64,000 nt of DNA from Yoonia maritima (GTDB lineage: Bacteria; Pseudomonadota; Alphaproteobacteria; Rhodobacterales; Rhodobacteraceae). The notes beneath the pieces are model-generated. The model searched no databases. It saw only the letters and a program-made list of their open reading frames with translations, and had not been told where the DNA came from. The DNA is taken from the NCBI RefSeq assembly GCF_002933395.1, contig NZ_PKFN01000009.1, forward strand, positions 310,001 to 374,000, read 5' to 3'. Numbering within the stretch: position 1 is the stretch's first letter; each line of letters opens with the position of its first letter. Positions 1-8,794 of this stretch are shown here, in pieces. A program made the translations under genes and the position numbers.

Positions 1-476
1 ACAGCTAAGCCCCAGTTCCGCCTGTAAGTCCTGAAGAAGGTTCAGGATTTGTGCCTACACAGATACATCAAGCGCCGAGGTGGGTTCATCGCAAACCAAT
101 GCCTCTGGCCGTGTAATGAGCGCCCGTGCAATCGCGACCCGTTGGCGTTGTCCACCCGAAATTTGCGAAGGGTAGGGATACATCATGCGGGCAGGCAGCC
201 GCACCATATCCATTGCTTCGCGGGTTTTCATTGCGCGTGATTGGGCATCATCGTCACCACGCAACACAAGCGGGCGTTCGATGATTTCGGCCAATGTCCG
301 GCGCGGGTTCAGCGACGAATACGGGTCTTGGAAAATCGGCTGCACGAGTGCAGCGCGTTCAAGCGGTGCTAAATCAGCCACAGGACGCCCCAGCATTTCA
401 ACCTTACCTGACGTGGGCTGGGCAAGCCCGAGCATGATCCGCGCGAGGGTTGATTTACCTGAACCGCTCTCGTCGA
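1..476 (-). pseudogene. oligopeptide/dipeptide ABC transporter ATPase, decayed 5'-truncated fragment
   Basis: This is the nucleotide-binding subunit of an oligopeptide/dipeptide (Opp/Dpp) importer, running leftward off the window edge. The reading frame shows Walker A (ESGSGKST near 460), the Q-loop region ([10 protein letters not shown]), the signature SGGQRQR and Walker B followed by SALDVSV. Two lesions are visible. The frame begins only at Walker A, so the start codon and first strands are missing. A TAG stop at 55-57 stands where the family has glutamine (normal [14 protein letters not shown]), and the same frame continues sensibly past it to the edge. The Walker A region abuts the truncated substrate-binding gene, so the permeases that normally lie between were deleted. 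Family assignment is sure; that it is non-functional is a strong inference. Confidence 0.85.
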
Positions 477-1325
477 CTAACCCGCTGCATCCAATACGAT
501 GAACGCAACGCGCAGATCGGGGCCGCTAAGATGCGTCGCCATCGGCGTCCCGCCCAAACTTTGGGCAAGGTCCAAAGGCACCTTAAACATCCAATCAATC
601 CCACCGGACATTATTTCGGCCTGTTGCGTACCAATGTCGGGGATGGTTCGGACGACCACGTTTTCGATGCTTGGTTGGTCACCAAAAAAGTCGTCGAAAC
701 GTTCGAGGATCAACTCTTGACCCGGTTCAATACTGACTACCCGATAGGGGCCAGTCCCGATCAAATCTTGCGCCATAGCGTCGCGATCAATCACCCCATC
801 CGCATCATAAGTGTCCGCCTTACGTAACATAATCCGCTGCGCCATATCGCGTAGCACTAGCGGGTAGACCGTTTTCAAATGGAACCGAACAGTGTTGGGG
901 CCCGTCACTTCGGCATTATCAAGCCAACGACCAACAGTACCACTCGCATTGGATTCACTGTCTTCGCGGACGATCCAGTTGTAGGTATAAGCCACATCAT
1001 CGGCGGTCAGGATGCTGCCGTCATGAAACTTCACATCATCGCGCAAAAAGACGTCCAACGTCGTTTCATCAATATAGTCGTAGCCAGTCGCGACTGCTGG
1101 GTTGAACTCCTGCGTGACCGGGTCAAGAGAGAACAGCGTCGTGTCGGTCAATTGCGCAAGGATAATATACTCGCGCTTAGTTGTGTAATTGTAATAAAGA
1201 TTCAGTATTTCTTCGGCCATTGCGACGCGTAGTGTGTCGTCCGATTTTTCCGCGTTTGCGATTGTGCTAGCAAACGCCGCACACAAAATAGCGGGGGCGA
1301 AAGCCCACTTTCGTTGATGTTTCAT
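477..1325 (-). pseudogene. family 5 peptide/nickel ABC substrate-binding protein, 3'-truncated
   Basis: The gene codes for a periplasmic solute-binding protein of the family 5 (DppA/OppA) type but stops after about 282 residues, where the family has about 500 or more. A signal peptide is present (WAFAPAILCAAFASTIANA). The conserved core follows: the TLDVFLRDDVKFHDGSILTADDV strand region and the GTGPYRV motif near residue 195. The frame ends right after [12 protein letters not shown], within a conserved strand that normally continues, and the next bases encode Walker A of the ATPase in another frame. The ATG at 1325 is chosen because GGAGGAG lies about six bases upstream; a GTG at 1331 is the alternative. 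The fragment could still be exported but lacks most of its second lobe. Confidence 0.85.
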
Positions 1326-1903
1326 ATCCACTCCTCCCTAGTGTTGTTGACAGGTTAGGTACATTCGACTGATGCGTAAATTGTTACAATTGCAGCAATG
1401 GTTGCACTTTGGGAAACTATATGGCGTGATGGTTCGGCTCTGACATGTGGCACAACAGGCGAATAGGACAGTAGTGATGCCGTTTTTCGGCTTTGAGATC
1501 GGTGCGCTTCTTTATCGTGAGTTTTGGGACATTAGGCCTGCGCTCTTTTCAGATTGGGGAAATTTTTCGTTTAGTTTTTGTGCGCGATGGCTGGGTGGGC
1601 CTAAATATTGATCAAGGTAAACGGCTGACTGTAACGAATGGTCCCAAATTTCATGACAGAGATCATTGGGGTGCCGTAGCGTTTAAGAGTGGCTTCTAAT
1701 CAAGAAGCTATCAAACGGTTTTCAAAATGCGCAAGCTTACTTGGCTGGGTCAGGTTTGTTTGCGATCGCCATCTACAAATATTGACCTTGGTCTAATGGA
1801 CCGGTGTCACATCTAACAGGAGTAGAAGCTGGCAGCGCCCCATGTGCGTAGGTCATTGCTCCCTTTGATAACTGCGCAACGTTTTGCGCGGCAAGGAGGG
1901 ATT
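1326..1903. other. 578-base intergenic region between the broken transporter and the oxygenase gene
   Basis: This gap lies between two divergent genes and should hold the promoters of both. No convincing coding region is visible: a 68-codon frame at 1493-1699 has no ribosome binding site and no recognisable motif. The rightward promoter region contains the dyad listed at 1788-1804. Nothing else can be supported. Confidence 0.5.
1788..1804 (+). promoter_or_regulatory. candidate operator: GGTC-N5-GACC dyad
   Basis: The sequence TTGGTCTAATGGACCGG carries an inverted repeat GGTC (1790-1793) and GACC (1799-1802), 100 bases before the oxygenase start. TGGTC/GACCA half-sites with a short centre are typical of FadR/GntR-family operators, so a GntR-type regulator may control this gene. 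No GntR gene is in the window, and the call rests on one short dyad. Confidence 0.35.
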
Positions 1904-2896
1904 ATGACGAATGAAATACGACTAAAAGAGCTGGAAAAAGAACGGCACATTGGCAGTGCAGGGGTAAGTATCGAGAGAGATGTTCCTCAAATTGATATGT
2001 CTGATTTTCATGCGCGCCGGGCTGAAATATCAGAAAGTTTGTGGGAGGCAGCAACGGACATTGGCTTTTTCCAGTTGGTCAATCACGGCATTCCGCAAAG
2101 CCTAATCGACGAAGCGTTTGATCGTTCGGCAGCATTTTTTGATCTGGACGCGCAGGACAAAACAAAATTTCCGCTTAAGCCTGGCACTAATGCGGGGTGG
2201 GAATACAAAGCGCAAGTACGGCCGTCCACAGGAACGGCTGATCAAAAAGAAAGCTATCAAATCACGTTGCCACGCATGGCCAACCTTTGGCCCCGCGAGT
2301 CTGATGTGCCTGATTTTAAACCCACAATGCTAGCGTTCGAACGTATGAATTGGGCTTTGGCGATGCGTGTTTTGTCATGCTTTACGTCGAAGTTAGGTGT
2401 CGCGGATGACCTGTTTGTCGAAGGCCATGATCCGCTATCGCCACAATACCAATCGACGCTGCGCCTGATCCATTACCTCGGGATGGAAGATGCTTCACCA
2501 GAAGATTTCAAATACTGGCGCGCAGGGGCACATACGGATTTTGATTGTCTGACCTTGCTGCATCAAAAACAGGGGCAGGGTGGATTACAGGTTTGTCCCG
2601 GCAAAGATGCGGATGGCAGGGTTCTGGGATGGACAGACGTGCCCCCGGTCGGTGGGGTTATCACCTGTAATATTGGCGATATGTTGATGCGTTGGAGTGA
2701 TGACAAATTGTTATCAAACCTTCACCGCGTGCGCATGCCAAAGCCGGATGAAAGTCTGGGGCCACGCTATTCAATCGCTTATTTTGCGCAGGCCAATATG
2801 GATACTGTGCTTCAAGGACCCGAAGGCATTTACGAGCCGATAACGGGCCATGACTATATCCAAATGCGCCTTGGCGCGAATTTCGGGAAAAAGTGA
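1904..2896 (+). CDS. 2-oxoglutarate/Fe(II)-dependent oxygenase, isopenicillin N synthase family
   Basis: A 330-residue non-haem iron oxygenase. It has the N-terminal DIOX_N region (FFQLVNHGIP, residues about 55-64) and the jelly-roll core with the iron triad H210-x-D212 (GAHTDF) and H274 (LHRVRMP). R288-x-S290 (RYSIAYF) would bind the 2-oxoglutarate carboxylate. Members hydroxylate or desaturate small molecules at the cost of O2 and 2-oxoglutarate. The ATG at 1904 is chosen because AAGGAGGG lies just upstream at 1893-1900; a GTG 60 bases earlier in the same frame lacks such a site. The gene faces the same way as the catabolic operon beginning at 3420, where a second, distant member of the family is encoded. 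The substrate is unknown; a pyrimidine or other N-heterocycle is a guess from the neighbours. Confidence 0.85.
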   Translation: MTNEIRLKELEKERHIGSAGVSIERDVPQIDMSDFHARRAEISESLWEAATDIGFFQLVNHGIPQSLIDEAFDRSAAFFDLDAQDKTKFPLKPGTNAGWEYKAQVRPSTGTADQKESYQITLPRMANLWPRESDVPDFKPTMLAFERMNWALAMRVLSCFTSKLGVADDLFVEGHDPLSPQYQSTLRLIHYLGMEDASPEDFKYWRAGAHTDFDCLTLLHQKQGQGGLQVCPGKDADGRVLGWTDVPPVGGVITCNIGDMLMRWSDDKLLSNLHRVRMPKPDESLGPRYSIAYFAQANMDTVLQGPEGIYEPITGHDYIQMRLGANFGKK

Positions 2897-2934
2897 TGGC
2901 GCGTATCAACTCTTTTGATGGTGCAAGCCTTGGG

Positions 2935-3324
2935 TCACTGCAGTCTGGCTGTAACCTCAATCTCGACCACGAATTCGGGGCGGGTAAAGCCACTGACGAT
3001 CATCAAGGTCGAAGCAGGCAAATGCGGAATATCCGCAAGCCAAACATCGCGCGCGGCCATGTAGCCCGCCATGTGACTGCGGTCGGTGACGTAGGCGTGC
3101 ACCTTCAACACGTGGGATTTATCTGTTCCCGCCTGCGCCAGGATTTCGTCGATGTTCGCAAAGATCAATTGCGCCTGTGCTTGGGCCCCATCGGGGATCG
3201 TGCCGTCAACGTCCAGCGCCAACTGTCCCGACGTCAAAACGAGGCCAGACTGCGTATCTGCGATGCCGTGTGCGTAGCGGGCAAAGGGTGGCGCCATGGT
3301 TTTAGGGGTTACGCTTTTGATCAT
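2935..3324 (-). CDS. RidA/YjgF/YER057c/UK114 family protein
   Basis: A 129-residue single-domain Rid protein of normal length. Family features are the SGQLALDVDGTI turn, the AQAQLIFANIDEILAQAG helix, the VLKVHAYVTD strand and the final VEIEVTA strand. Archetypal RidA hydrolyses reactive enamine/imine intermediates using an arginine just before the VEIE strand. Here that segment reads GFTRPEFVVEIE, so the catalytic arginine is shifted or absent, as in several other Rid subfamilies. Such proteins often sit in catabolic clusters for nitrogen compounds. It is transcribed divergently from the ABC transporter operon at 3420 and convergently with the oxygenase, ending 38 bases from it. Confidence 0.85.
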   Translation of the reverse strand: MIKSVTPKTMAPPFARYAHGIADTQSGLVLTSGQLALDVDGTIPDGAQAQAQLIFANIDEILAQAGTDKSHVLKVHAYVTDRSHMAGYMAARDVWLADIPHLPASTLMIVSGFTRPEFVVEIEVTARLQ

Positions 3325-3419
3325 CGGTCACATCCTTTTGCGGGGTTTCCAGTGAAACATCGCGCAACTTCAAACCAAAAAACAATACCTAAATCACTGT
3401 TCAATATGGAGAAAATGTT

Positions 3420-4409
3420 ATGAAAAATCTTATCGCAATGTCATCTTTCACTGCATTATGCGCAACTACCGCATTAGCAGATACGACCGATGTATCGTTT
3501 GGTACGAACTGGTTGGCGCAGGCAGAACATGGTGGATTTTATCAGGCAGTGGCCGATGGCACCTACGCGGAATGCGGTCTGAACGTCAGCATCGTTCAGG
3601 GCGGCCCACAGGTGAACAACCGTGCTTTGCTTTTGGCTGGGCGTATTGATTACCACATGGGTGGTGACTTGACGGGCGTCTTTAACGCCGCCGAAGAGAA
3701 TATCCCGGTTGTCGCTGTCGCCGCAATGTTTCAGAAAATTCCCCAAGTTCTGATCACGCATCCCGGTGCGGCAACCTCCTTTGAAGATCTCAAAGACTTG
3801 ACGCTTTTGATTGGGGACAATGGTTATCAGGGTTTTTACCAGTGGATGATCGCATCTTACGGCTTCACCGCCGAGCAACGCCAACCTTACACGTTTAATC
3901 CCGCGCCATTTCTAGCAGACGAAACTATGGCGATGCAGGGTTACCTATCATCTGAACCATATTTGATTGAAAAAGAAGCTGGCTTCACCCCAGAGGTATT
4001 TTTGATCGCTGATGCTGGCTATTCTACCTATGCCACGACCATCGAAACCATGGCTGATACAATCGCCAACAAACCCGACGAAGTGACCTGTTTTGTCGAA
4101 GGGTCTATCCTTGGCTGGTATAATTATCTGTACGGCGACAATGCTGCTGCGAACGCGATGATCATGGCTGACAATCCTGAAATGACACAGGATAAAATCG
4201 ACTACGGTATTTCGAAAATGATCGAAGCCGGTATCGTGATTTCTGGCGATGCCGAGACCATGGGTATCGGTGTCATGACCGATGAAAAGATCGCGGATTT
4301 CTATGACAAGATGGTCGATGCTGGCGTGATTTCCGCAGGCCTTGATTATAGTGCGACCTATTCGACCGCATTTGTCGGCAATGGTCTTGGTGTCGAATTA
4401 GCAGACTAA
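3420..4409 (+). CDS. ABC transporter substrate-binding protein, NMT1/THI5-like
   Basis: A 329-residue periplasmic binding protein with signal peptide (NLIAMSSFTALCATTALADTTD). The NMT1/THI5/SsuA fold is recognisable from FGTNWLAQAEHGGFYQAVADGTY, QGGPQVNNRALLLAGRIDYHMGG and the SSEPYLIEKEAGF hinge region. Relatives bind pyrimidines (thiamin precursors), taurine, sulfonates or nitrate. GGAG lies about seven bases before the ATG. It is the first gene of a rightward operon with its ATPase and permease, followed by a deaminase-like hydrolase and several oxidoreductases, which favours an N-heterocyclic ligand. A stable hairpin after the stop probably raises its level over the membrane components. 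Confidence 0.85.
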   Translation: MKNLIAMSSFTALCATTALADTTDVSFGTNWLAQAEHGGFYQAVADGTYAECGLNVSIVQGGPQVNNRALLLAGRIDYHMGGDLTGVFNAAEENIPVVAVAAMFQKIPQVLITHPGAATSFEDLKDLTLLIGDNGYQGFYQWMIASYGFTAEQRQPYTFNPAPFLADETMAMQGYLSSEPYLIEKEAGFTPEVFLIADAGYSTYATTIETMADTIANKPDEVTCFVEGSILGWYNYLYGDNAAANAMIMADNPEMTQDKIDYGISKMIEAGIVISGDAETMGIGVMTDEKIADFYDKMVDAGVISAGLDYSATYSTAFVGNGLGVELAD

Positions 4410-4421
4410 ACCGCACCAAAA

Positions 4422-4446
4422 TGAGGGTGCGGCTGTCGCACCCTCA
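4422..4446 (+). promoter_or_regulatory. intercistronic stem-loop after the substrate-binding protein gene
   Basis: TGAGGGTGCG (4422-4431) and CGCACCCTCA (4437-4446) form a perfect 10-bp stem with a five-base loop between the binding-protein stop and the ATPase start. No T-run follows, so it is better read as an mRNA-stabilising or attenuating hairpin than as a full terminator. Such hairpins are common after binding-protein genes made in excess. Confidence 0.6.
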
Positions 4447-4462
4447 CATCGGAGAATTTTGA

Positions 4463-5248
4463 ATGACTGTTAATCGTGCCCCTCTGCGCGAACGCCCAGA
4501 GCTTCTAAAGATGTCGCACATTGAAAAGACCTTTCGCGGTGACGTGGTCGCCCTGAAAGATATGAACCTTACGGTGAACCAAGGCGATTTTATTTCGCTG
4601 CTCGGTCCGTCAGGTTGCGGAAAATCCACTGCGTTGCGATTGGTCGCAGGTCTTATGCGACCAACCAACGGCGTAATCGAATGGAGCGGTGGCCAAGGCG
4701 AGGGCGATCTTGGTGTTGTGTTCCAAGAACCAACTCTGATGCCGTGGGCCAAGGTGAAAGATAACGTATGGCTGCCATATCGGCTGCGCGGGAAAAGCTA
4801 TTTTGAAGTCAAAGACGAGGTGCTGCAGGCACTTAAGCTTGTCGGATTAGAGCAGTTTCAAAACGCGTACCCACGTGAACTATCGGGCGGCATGAAAATG
4901 CGTGTCGCAATTGCGCGGGCCATGGTCACTAAGCCGCGATTGATCTTGATGGACGAACCTTTTGCCGCGCTTGATGAAATTAGCCGCCACAAGCTGAACA
5001 ATGACCTTTTGGCGTTACGCGATGCCGTCGGTTGTACAGTTATTTTTGTTACCCATTCCGTGTTTGAATCGGTGTTTTTATCTGATCGCATCGTTGTGAT
5101 GGCTGCACGTCCAGGCCGCGTTATTCGGGAACTGAACGTCGAAGCACCTTACCCGCGCACAGAAGAATTTCGTACATCCGCAGACTATGCCGCGTTTGCG
5201 CGCGAAGCATCCGATGCGCTTCATCAGGCTATGGAGGTCGCAGTATGA
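4463..5248 (+). CDS. ABC transporter ATP-binding protein, nitrate/sulfonate/taurine type
   Basis: A 261-residue cytoplasmic ATPase that drives the importer. Walker A (GPSGCGKST) is near residue 48, the Q-loop reads VVFQEPTLMPW, the signature is LSGGMKMRVAIARA near residue 139, Walker B with the catalytic glutamate is LILMDEPFAALDE near residue 160, and the switch histidine is in FVTHSVFE. This matches the SsuB/TauB/ThiZ group. A GGAG ribosome site precedes the start and its end overlaps the permease start by four bases. Confidence 0.9.
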   Translation: MTVNRAPLRERPELLKMSHIEKTFRGDVVALKDMNLTVNQGDFISLLGPSGCGKSTALRLVAGLMRPTNGVIEWSGGQGEGDLGVVFQEPTLMPWAKVKDNVWLPYRLRGKSYFEVKDEVLQALKLVGLEQFQNAYPRELSGGMKMRVAIARAMVTKPRLILMDEPFAALDEISRHKLNNDLLALRDAVGCTVIFVTHSVFESVFLSDRIVVMAARPGRVIRELNVEAPYPRTEEFRTSADYAAFAREASDALHQAMEVAV

Positions 5249-6102
5249 GCCGTGAAAATTCTCAGATGATTGAAGACAAAAGTGTCGATATCGAAGAAGA
5301 AAATATTGCCAGAAAAGAACGGCTTTTTGCCATTGCACGCTGGACGTTGCCATCATTGATGATGGTGCTGTTTATCGGTGGCTGGCAAGCCTATGTGACG
5401 ATTGCACAGGTTCCGCATTACATTTTGCCCTCACCCTTGTTGATCGCGAAAACACTGGTCGAAGACTGGTCACTTCTTTGGCCAGCGATGCTGATGACCG
5501 GGCGTTTGACGGTGCTTGCGTTGCTTTTTGCTGTCATTGGTGGCTTGGTCATCGCAGTTTCATTTACACAGTCAAAACTGGTCGAAATGGCTATGTTTCC
5601 CTATGCGGTGATCCTGCAGGTGACGCCAGTTGTTGCCATTGCGCCTTTGCTACAAGTTTATGTCGATAATGCCTTTGTTGCAGCGTTGCTTTGTGCATGG
5701 ATCGTGGCGTTTTTTCCGATTTTGTCCAACACAACAATTGGACTGAAATCGACAGATCACAATCTCGAAGACTTGTTCACAATCTATGGCGCAACTCGGT
5801 GGCAAAGGTTGCGGTATCTATCTGCCCCGTCGGCGCTGCCCTACTTTTTAGGCGGGCTCAAAATTGCGGGGGGCTTGGCGTTGATCGGCGCGGTTGTTGC
5901 GGAATTTGTCATCGGCCGCGCGGGTACCGGGCTTGGCTTGGCGTCAACGCTTCTCGAGGCGTCTTATCGCTTTAACTTTGGGCGGCTCTATGCGGCGCTC
6001 ATTCTGATCTCAGTCATGGGGGTGGCGATCTTTGGTTTGATGAGCCTGATCAGTCACCTTTGTCTTTATCGCTGGCACGAAAGTGCCCTGAAACGAGAAT
6101 GA
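5245..6102 (+). CDS. ABC transporter permease, SsuC/ThiX type
   Basis: A 285-residue inner-membrane permease with about six predicted membrane segments. A charged N-terminal tail (residues 1-30) precedes the first helix (WTLPSLMMVLFIGGWQAYV). The cytoplasmic EAA-like loop that contacts the ATPase is visible as DLFTIYGATRWQRLRYLSAP followed by LPYFLGGLKIAGG. It overlaps the ATPase gene by four bases, and its stop overlaps the next start in ATGA. It forms the channel of the NMT1-type importer; substrate unknown. Confidence 0.9.
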   Translation: MSRENSQMIEDKSVDIEEENIARKERLFAIARWTLPSLMMVLFIGGWQAYVTIAQVPHYILPSPLLIAKTLVEDWSLLWPAMLMTGRLTVLALLFAVIGGLVIAVSFTQSKLVEMAMFPYAVILQVTPVVAIAPLLQVYVDNAFVAALLCAWIVAFFPILSNTTIGLKSTDHNLEDLFTIYGATRWQRLRYLSAPSALPYFLGGLKIAGGLALIGAVVAEFVIGRAGTGLGLASTLLEASYRFNFGRLYAALILISVMGVAIFGLMSLISHLCLYRWHESALKRE

Positions 6103-7394
6103 ATATGGATTTTAAGACACTTCCCAAAGGGCAATTTACGTTGCGCAATGTGACAGTACCCGCATGTTTATTAGGACGAAACGGCTACCTAATCCACGTG
6201 GATATCGGTATTGATGACGGCAAAATAACGGCGGTTACTGATACTGTGGATCGCGCATTGCACCAAGAAACTGTCGACATGCAAGGGGCGATGATTTTGC
6301 CTGCCTTTGTCGATGCGCACACCCATTTGGACAAAGGTCACATCTGGCCACGTGCAAGCAACCCTGACGGGTCGTTCTGGAGCGCGAAAGACACGGTCAT
6401 GGCGGATCACGCCAATTGGACCGCCGATGATGTTTTCGCGCGTGCCGATTTTTCACTGCGCTGTGCCTATGCGCATGGGACCCGTGCGGTGCGTACCCAT
6501 CTGGATTGCCCTCCGGATCAAGACGAAATTTCGTGGCCAGTATTATCTGCTTTGCGGGAAAAATGGGCCGGAAAAATCGCGCTACAAGGTGCAAGCCTAT
6601 CTACCAGCATCGTTGCTGACATTGATGGTCGTTTTTTGCGCACGGCCGATCTGGTCCAAGAACACAAAGGCGTTTTGGGCATGGTTACCTTGCCGATGGA
6701 CGGGCTTGATCTGTTCTTGCGCAAGTTCTTTACCATTGCTGGTGAACGCGGGCTTGATGTGGATTTTCACGTTGATGAAACGATGGATCATTCGGTCGAG
6801 ACATTGCGCGATATTTGTGCCGCAAAGCAGGCGACAGGATATACTGGGCGCGTTCTGGTTGGGCATCTGTGTTCACTATCGACCCAAAACGAAGCCCGCG
6901 CATTAGACACGCTAGACAAGGTGGCTGACGCCGGTCTGGACGTTGTCAGTCTACCCATGTGCAACATGTATTTGCAGGACCGTCATGCCGGGCGTACGCC
7001 GCGCAATCGCGGCGTCACGCTTGTTCATGAAATGAAGGCGCGCGGTATTTCTGTCAGCTTTGCGTCGGATAACACTCGTGATCCGTTTTATGCCTATGGC
7101 GATTTGGACATGATTGAGGTTCTGCGCGAAGCCACACGTATTGCCCACCTTGACCATAGCGGACCCGATTGGATCAAATCCTTTAGCGCCACGCCCGCAC
7201 TGGCCTGTGGGTTTGACGTGGCTGGCCTGACTGTTGGTGCGCCTGCGGACCTTGTGGTGTGCCGCGCGCGCAGTTGGACCGAATTTATGGCGCGCCCTCA
7301 ATCCGACCGCATCGTGTTGCGTGACGGCGTGCAAATCGACCGGACGTTACCGGATTATTCTGAACTTGATCACTTGTTTAAGGCTACGACATGA
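6099..7394 (+). CDS. cytosine-deaminase-like amidohydrolase
   Basis: A 431-residue amidohydrolase-superfamily enzyme. The metal and catalytic residues lie where they do in bacterial cytosine deaminase: H74 and H76 (DAHTHLDKGH), H224 and E227 (DFHVDET), H256 (GHLCSL) and D324 (SDNTRDPF). The substrate-contact segment that holds a glutamine in CodA (near residue 156 there) reads differently here (LQGASLSTS), so the ring substrate may not be cytosine. It should remove an amino group from, or open, an N-heterocycle in the cytoplasm. The start at 6099 is set by the ATGA overlap with the permease stop; it is likewise coupled to the oxidase gene downstream. Confidence 0.8.
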   Translation: MNMDFKTLPKGQFTLRNVTVPACLLGRNGYLIHVDIGIDDGKITAVTDTVDRALHQETVDMQGAMILPAFVDAHTHLDKGHIWPRASNPDGSFWSAKDTVMADHANWTADDVFARADFSLRCAYAHGTRAVRTHLDCPPDQDEISWPVLSALREKWAGKIALQGASLSTSIVADIDGRFLRTADLVQEHKGVLGMVTLPMDGLDLFLRKFFTIAGERGLDVDFHVDETMDHSVETLRDICAAKQATGYTGRVLVGHLCSLSTQNEARALDTLDKVADAGLDVVSLPMCNMYLQDRHAGRTPRNRGVTLVHEMKARGISVSFASDNTRDPFYAYGDLDMIEVLREATRIAHLDHSGPDWIKSFSATPALACGFDVAGLTVGAPADLVVCRARSWTEFMARPQSDRIVLRDGVQIDRTLPDYSELDHLFKATT

Positions 7395-8794
7395 CCCCCA
7401 ATATGACGGCCGCAAAAGCGGCGCTTTCACACCTTGATGTCGAAGAAAACCCACACGCTATTCGCACCGCATCGCGTGATTTCTTTTGGTATTCTCCGGT
7501 GCTGAAGGCGCGGATGGATCATCTATTGGCAGATTTCGTGGTGCGCCCGCGCAACGAGGCCGAGGTAATCGAAATTCTTAAGGTGTGTTACGAACATGAC
7601 GTCCCAGTTACGACACGTGGTGCAGGTACTGGGAACTACGGTCAGGCGATGCCAATGCGCGGCGGCTGTGTCATGCATCTGGTACACATGAACCAAGTCA
7701 CATCCTGCGAACCGGGCCGTGTTGTTGTGCAGCCGGGGTGCTTGCTAAAAGACCTAGATGCCCATTGTATTGCACATTGCGGCCATGAGTTGCGGATGTT
7801 TTCATCAACCTGGGCCACGGCGACCGTGGGCGGGTTTGTTGCCGGTGGGTCTGGTGGGGTTGGTTCGGTCACTTGGGGGCAGCTGCGTGATTTGGGCAAT
7901 ATTATCCGCCTACGGGTTGTCACGATGGAGGCAGAACCACGGGTTCTTGAATTCCGCGGAGAAGAGCTCGCGCGGGTGTCACATGCGTATGGTACAAACG
8001 GTATTATTACCGAGCTCGAACTACCATTAGCGCCTGCGTATGATTGGGTGCATTGCTTTGTCGCGACCAAAGACTTTGCCGCAGCCATGGAGTGTGCCGA
8101 AGGATTAGCGAACGAAGATGGGGTGCTGCTTAAGATCGCTTCAGTCTACGAAGCACCTGTGGCCAAGTCGTATTTCCAACGTGTTTCTCCACATGTGGCC
8201 GAAGATGACGCGCTGGTAGGGTTGATGGTTGCCCCACAAAGCATGGATGCCTTGGTGACGTTTTTGACCCGCCGCCCAGAGCTGTCGTTGATCTATCGTT
8301 CTGACGATACGGATTGGCCGCGCAATCCCGGTTTGGTCTTTGAATATGGCTGGAACCACACCACGCTGCGTGCGCTGAAATTTGATCCTAGCATTACATA
8401 TTTGCAGGTGCGCTATGCCTATCCCGATCATCACGCCTTGATCGAAGAAATGCGCGCGGCTTTCCCAGGGGAAGTCTTGCAACATCTCGAAGCGATCCGC
8501 GTGAATGGAAAAGTGTCGTTTGCGGGTTTGTCGCTGGTCAAATTTACGACCGAAGAACGCCTAGATGAAATTATCCGTATTCACGAAAACGCAGGCGCGC
8601 AAATCTTCAACCCACACCGCTATACATTGGAAGAAGGGGGGCGCCAGCATTCTGACCAACGCCAGTTGTCTTTCAAAAAAGAGGCCGATCCAAAGGGGCT
8701 TTTGAACCCGGGAAAAATGATTTCATTCGACACACCAGATTGGGATTACGCTAAAATATACGACTACCCATCCATGACACCAAAGGAGGCATAG
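7391..8794 (+). CDS. FAD-binding oxidase/dehydrogenase, GlcD/VAO type
   Basis: A 467-residue flavoprotein of the vanillyl-alcohol-oxidase/GlcD fold. The PCMH-type FAD domain starts with VVRPRNEAEVIEILKVC and contains the pyrophosphate loop TTRGAGTGNYGQ near residues 74-85 and the VVVQPGC strand. The C-terminal end has NPHRYTLEEGG and the common DPKGLLNPGK signature. Relatives oxidise hydroxy acids, alcohols or amines. The reaction here is unknown; it may act on a product of the amidohydrolase or the oxygenase. It overlaps its upstream neighbour by four bases and its stop directly abuts the next start. Confidence 0.82.
   Translation: MTPNMTAAKAALSHLDVEENPHAIRTASRDFFWYSPVLKARMDHLLADFVVRPRNEAEVIEILKVCYEHDVPVTTRGAGTGNYGQAMPMRGGCVMHLVHMNQVTSCEPGRVVVQPGCLLKDLDAHCIAHCGHELRMFSSTWATATVGGFVAGGSGGVGSVTWGQLRDLGNIIRLRVVTMEAEPRVLEFRGEELARVSHAYGTNGIITELELPLAPAYDWVHCFVATKDFAAAMECAEGLANEDGVLLKIASVYEAPVAKSYFQRVSPHVAEDDALVGLMVAPQSMDALVTFLTRRPELSLIYRSDDTDWPRNPGLVFEYGWNHTTLRALKFDPSITYLQVRYAYPDHHALIEEMRAAFPGEVLQHLEAIRVNGKVSFAGLSLVKFTTEERLDEIIRIHENAGAQIFNPHRYTLEEGGRQHSDQRQLSFKKEADPKGLLNPGKMISFDTPDWDYAKIYDYPSMTPKEA

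Noticed and set aside
1493-1699. A 68-codon rightward frame in the first large gap
   Set aside because: No ribosome binding site, no motif, and unlikely amino acid content; probably chance.
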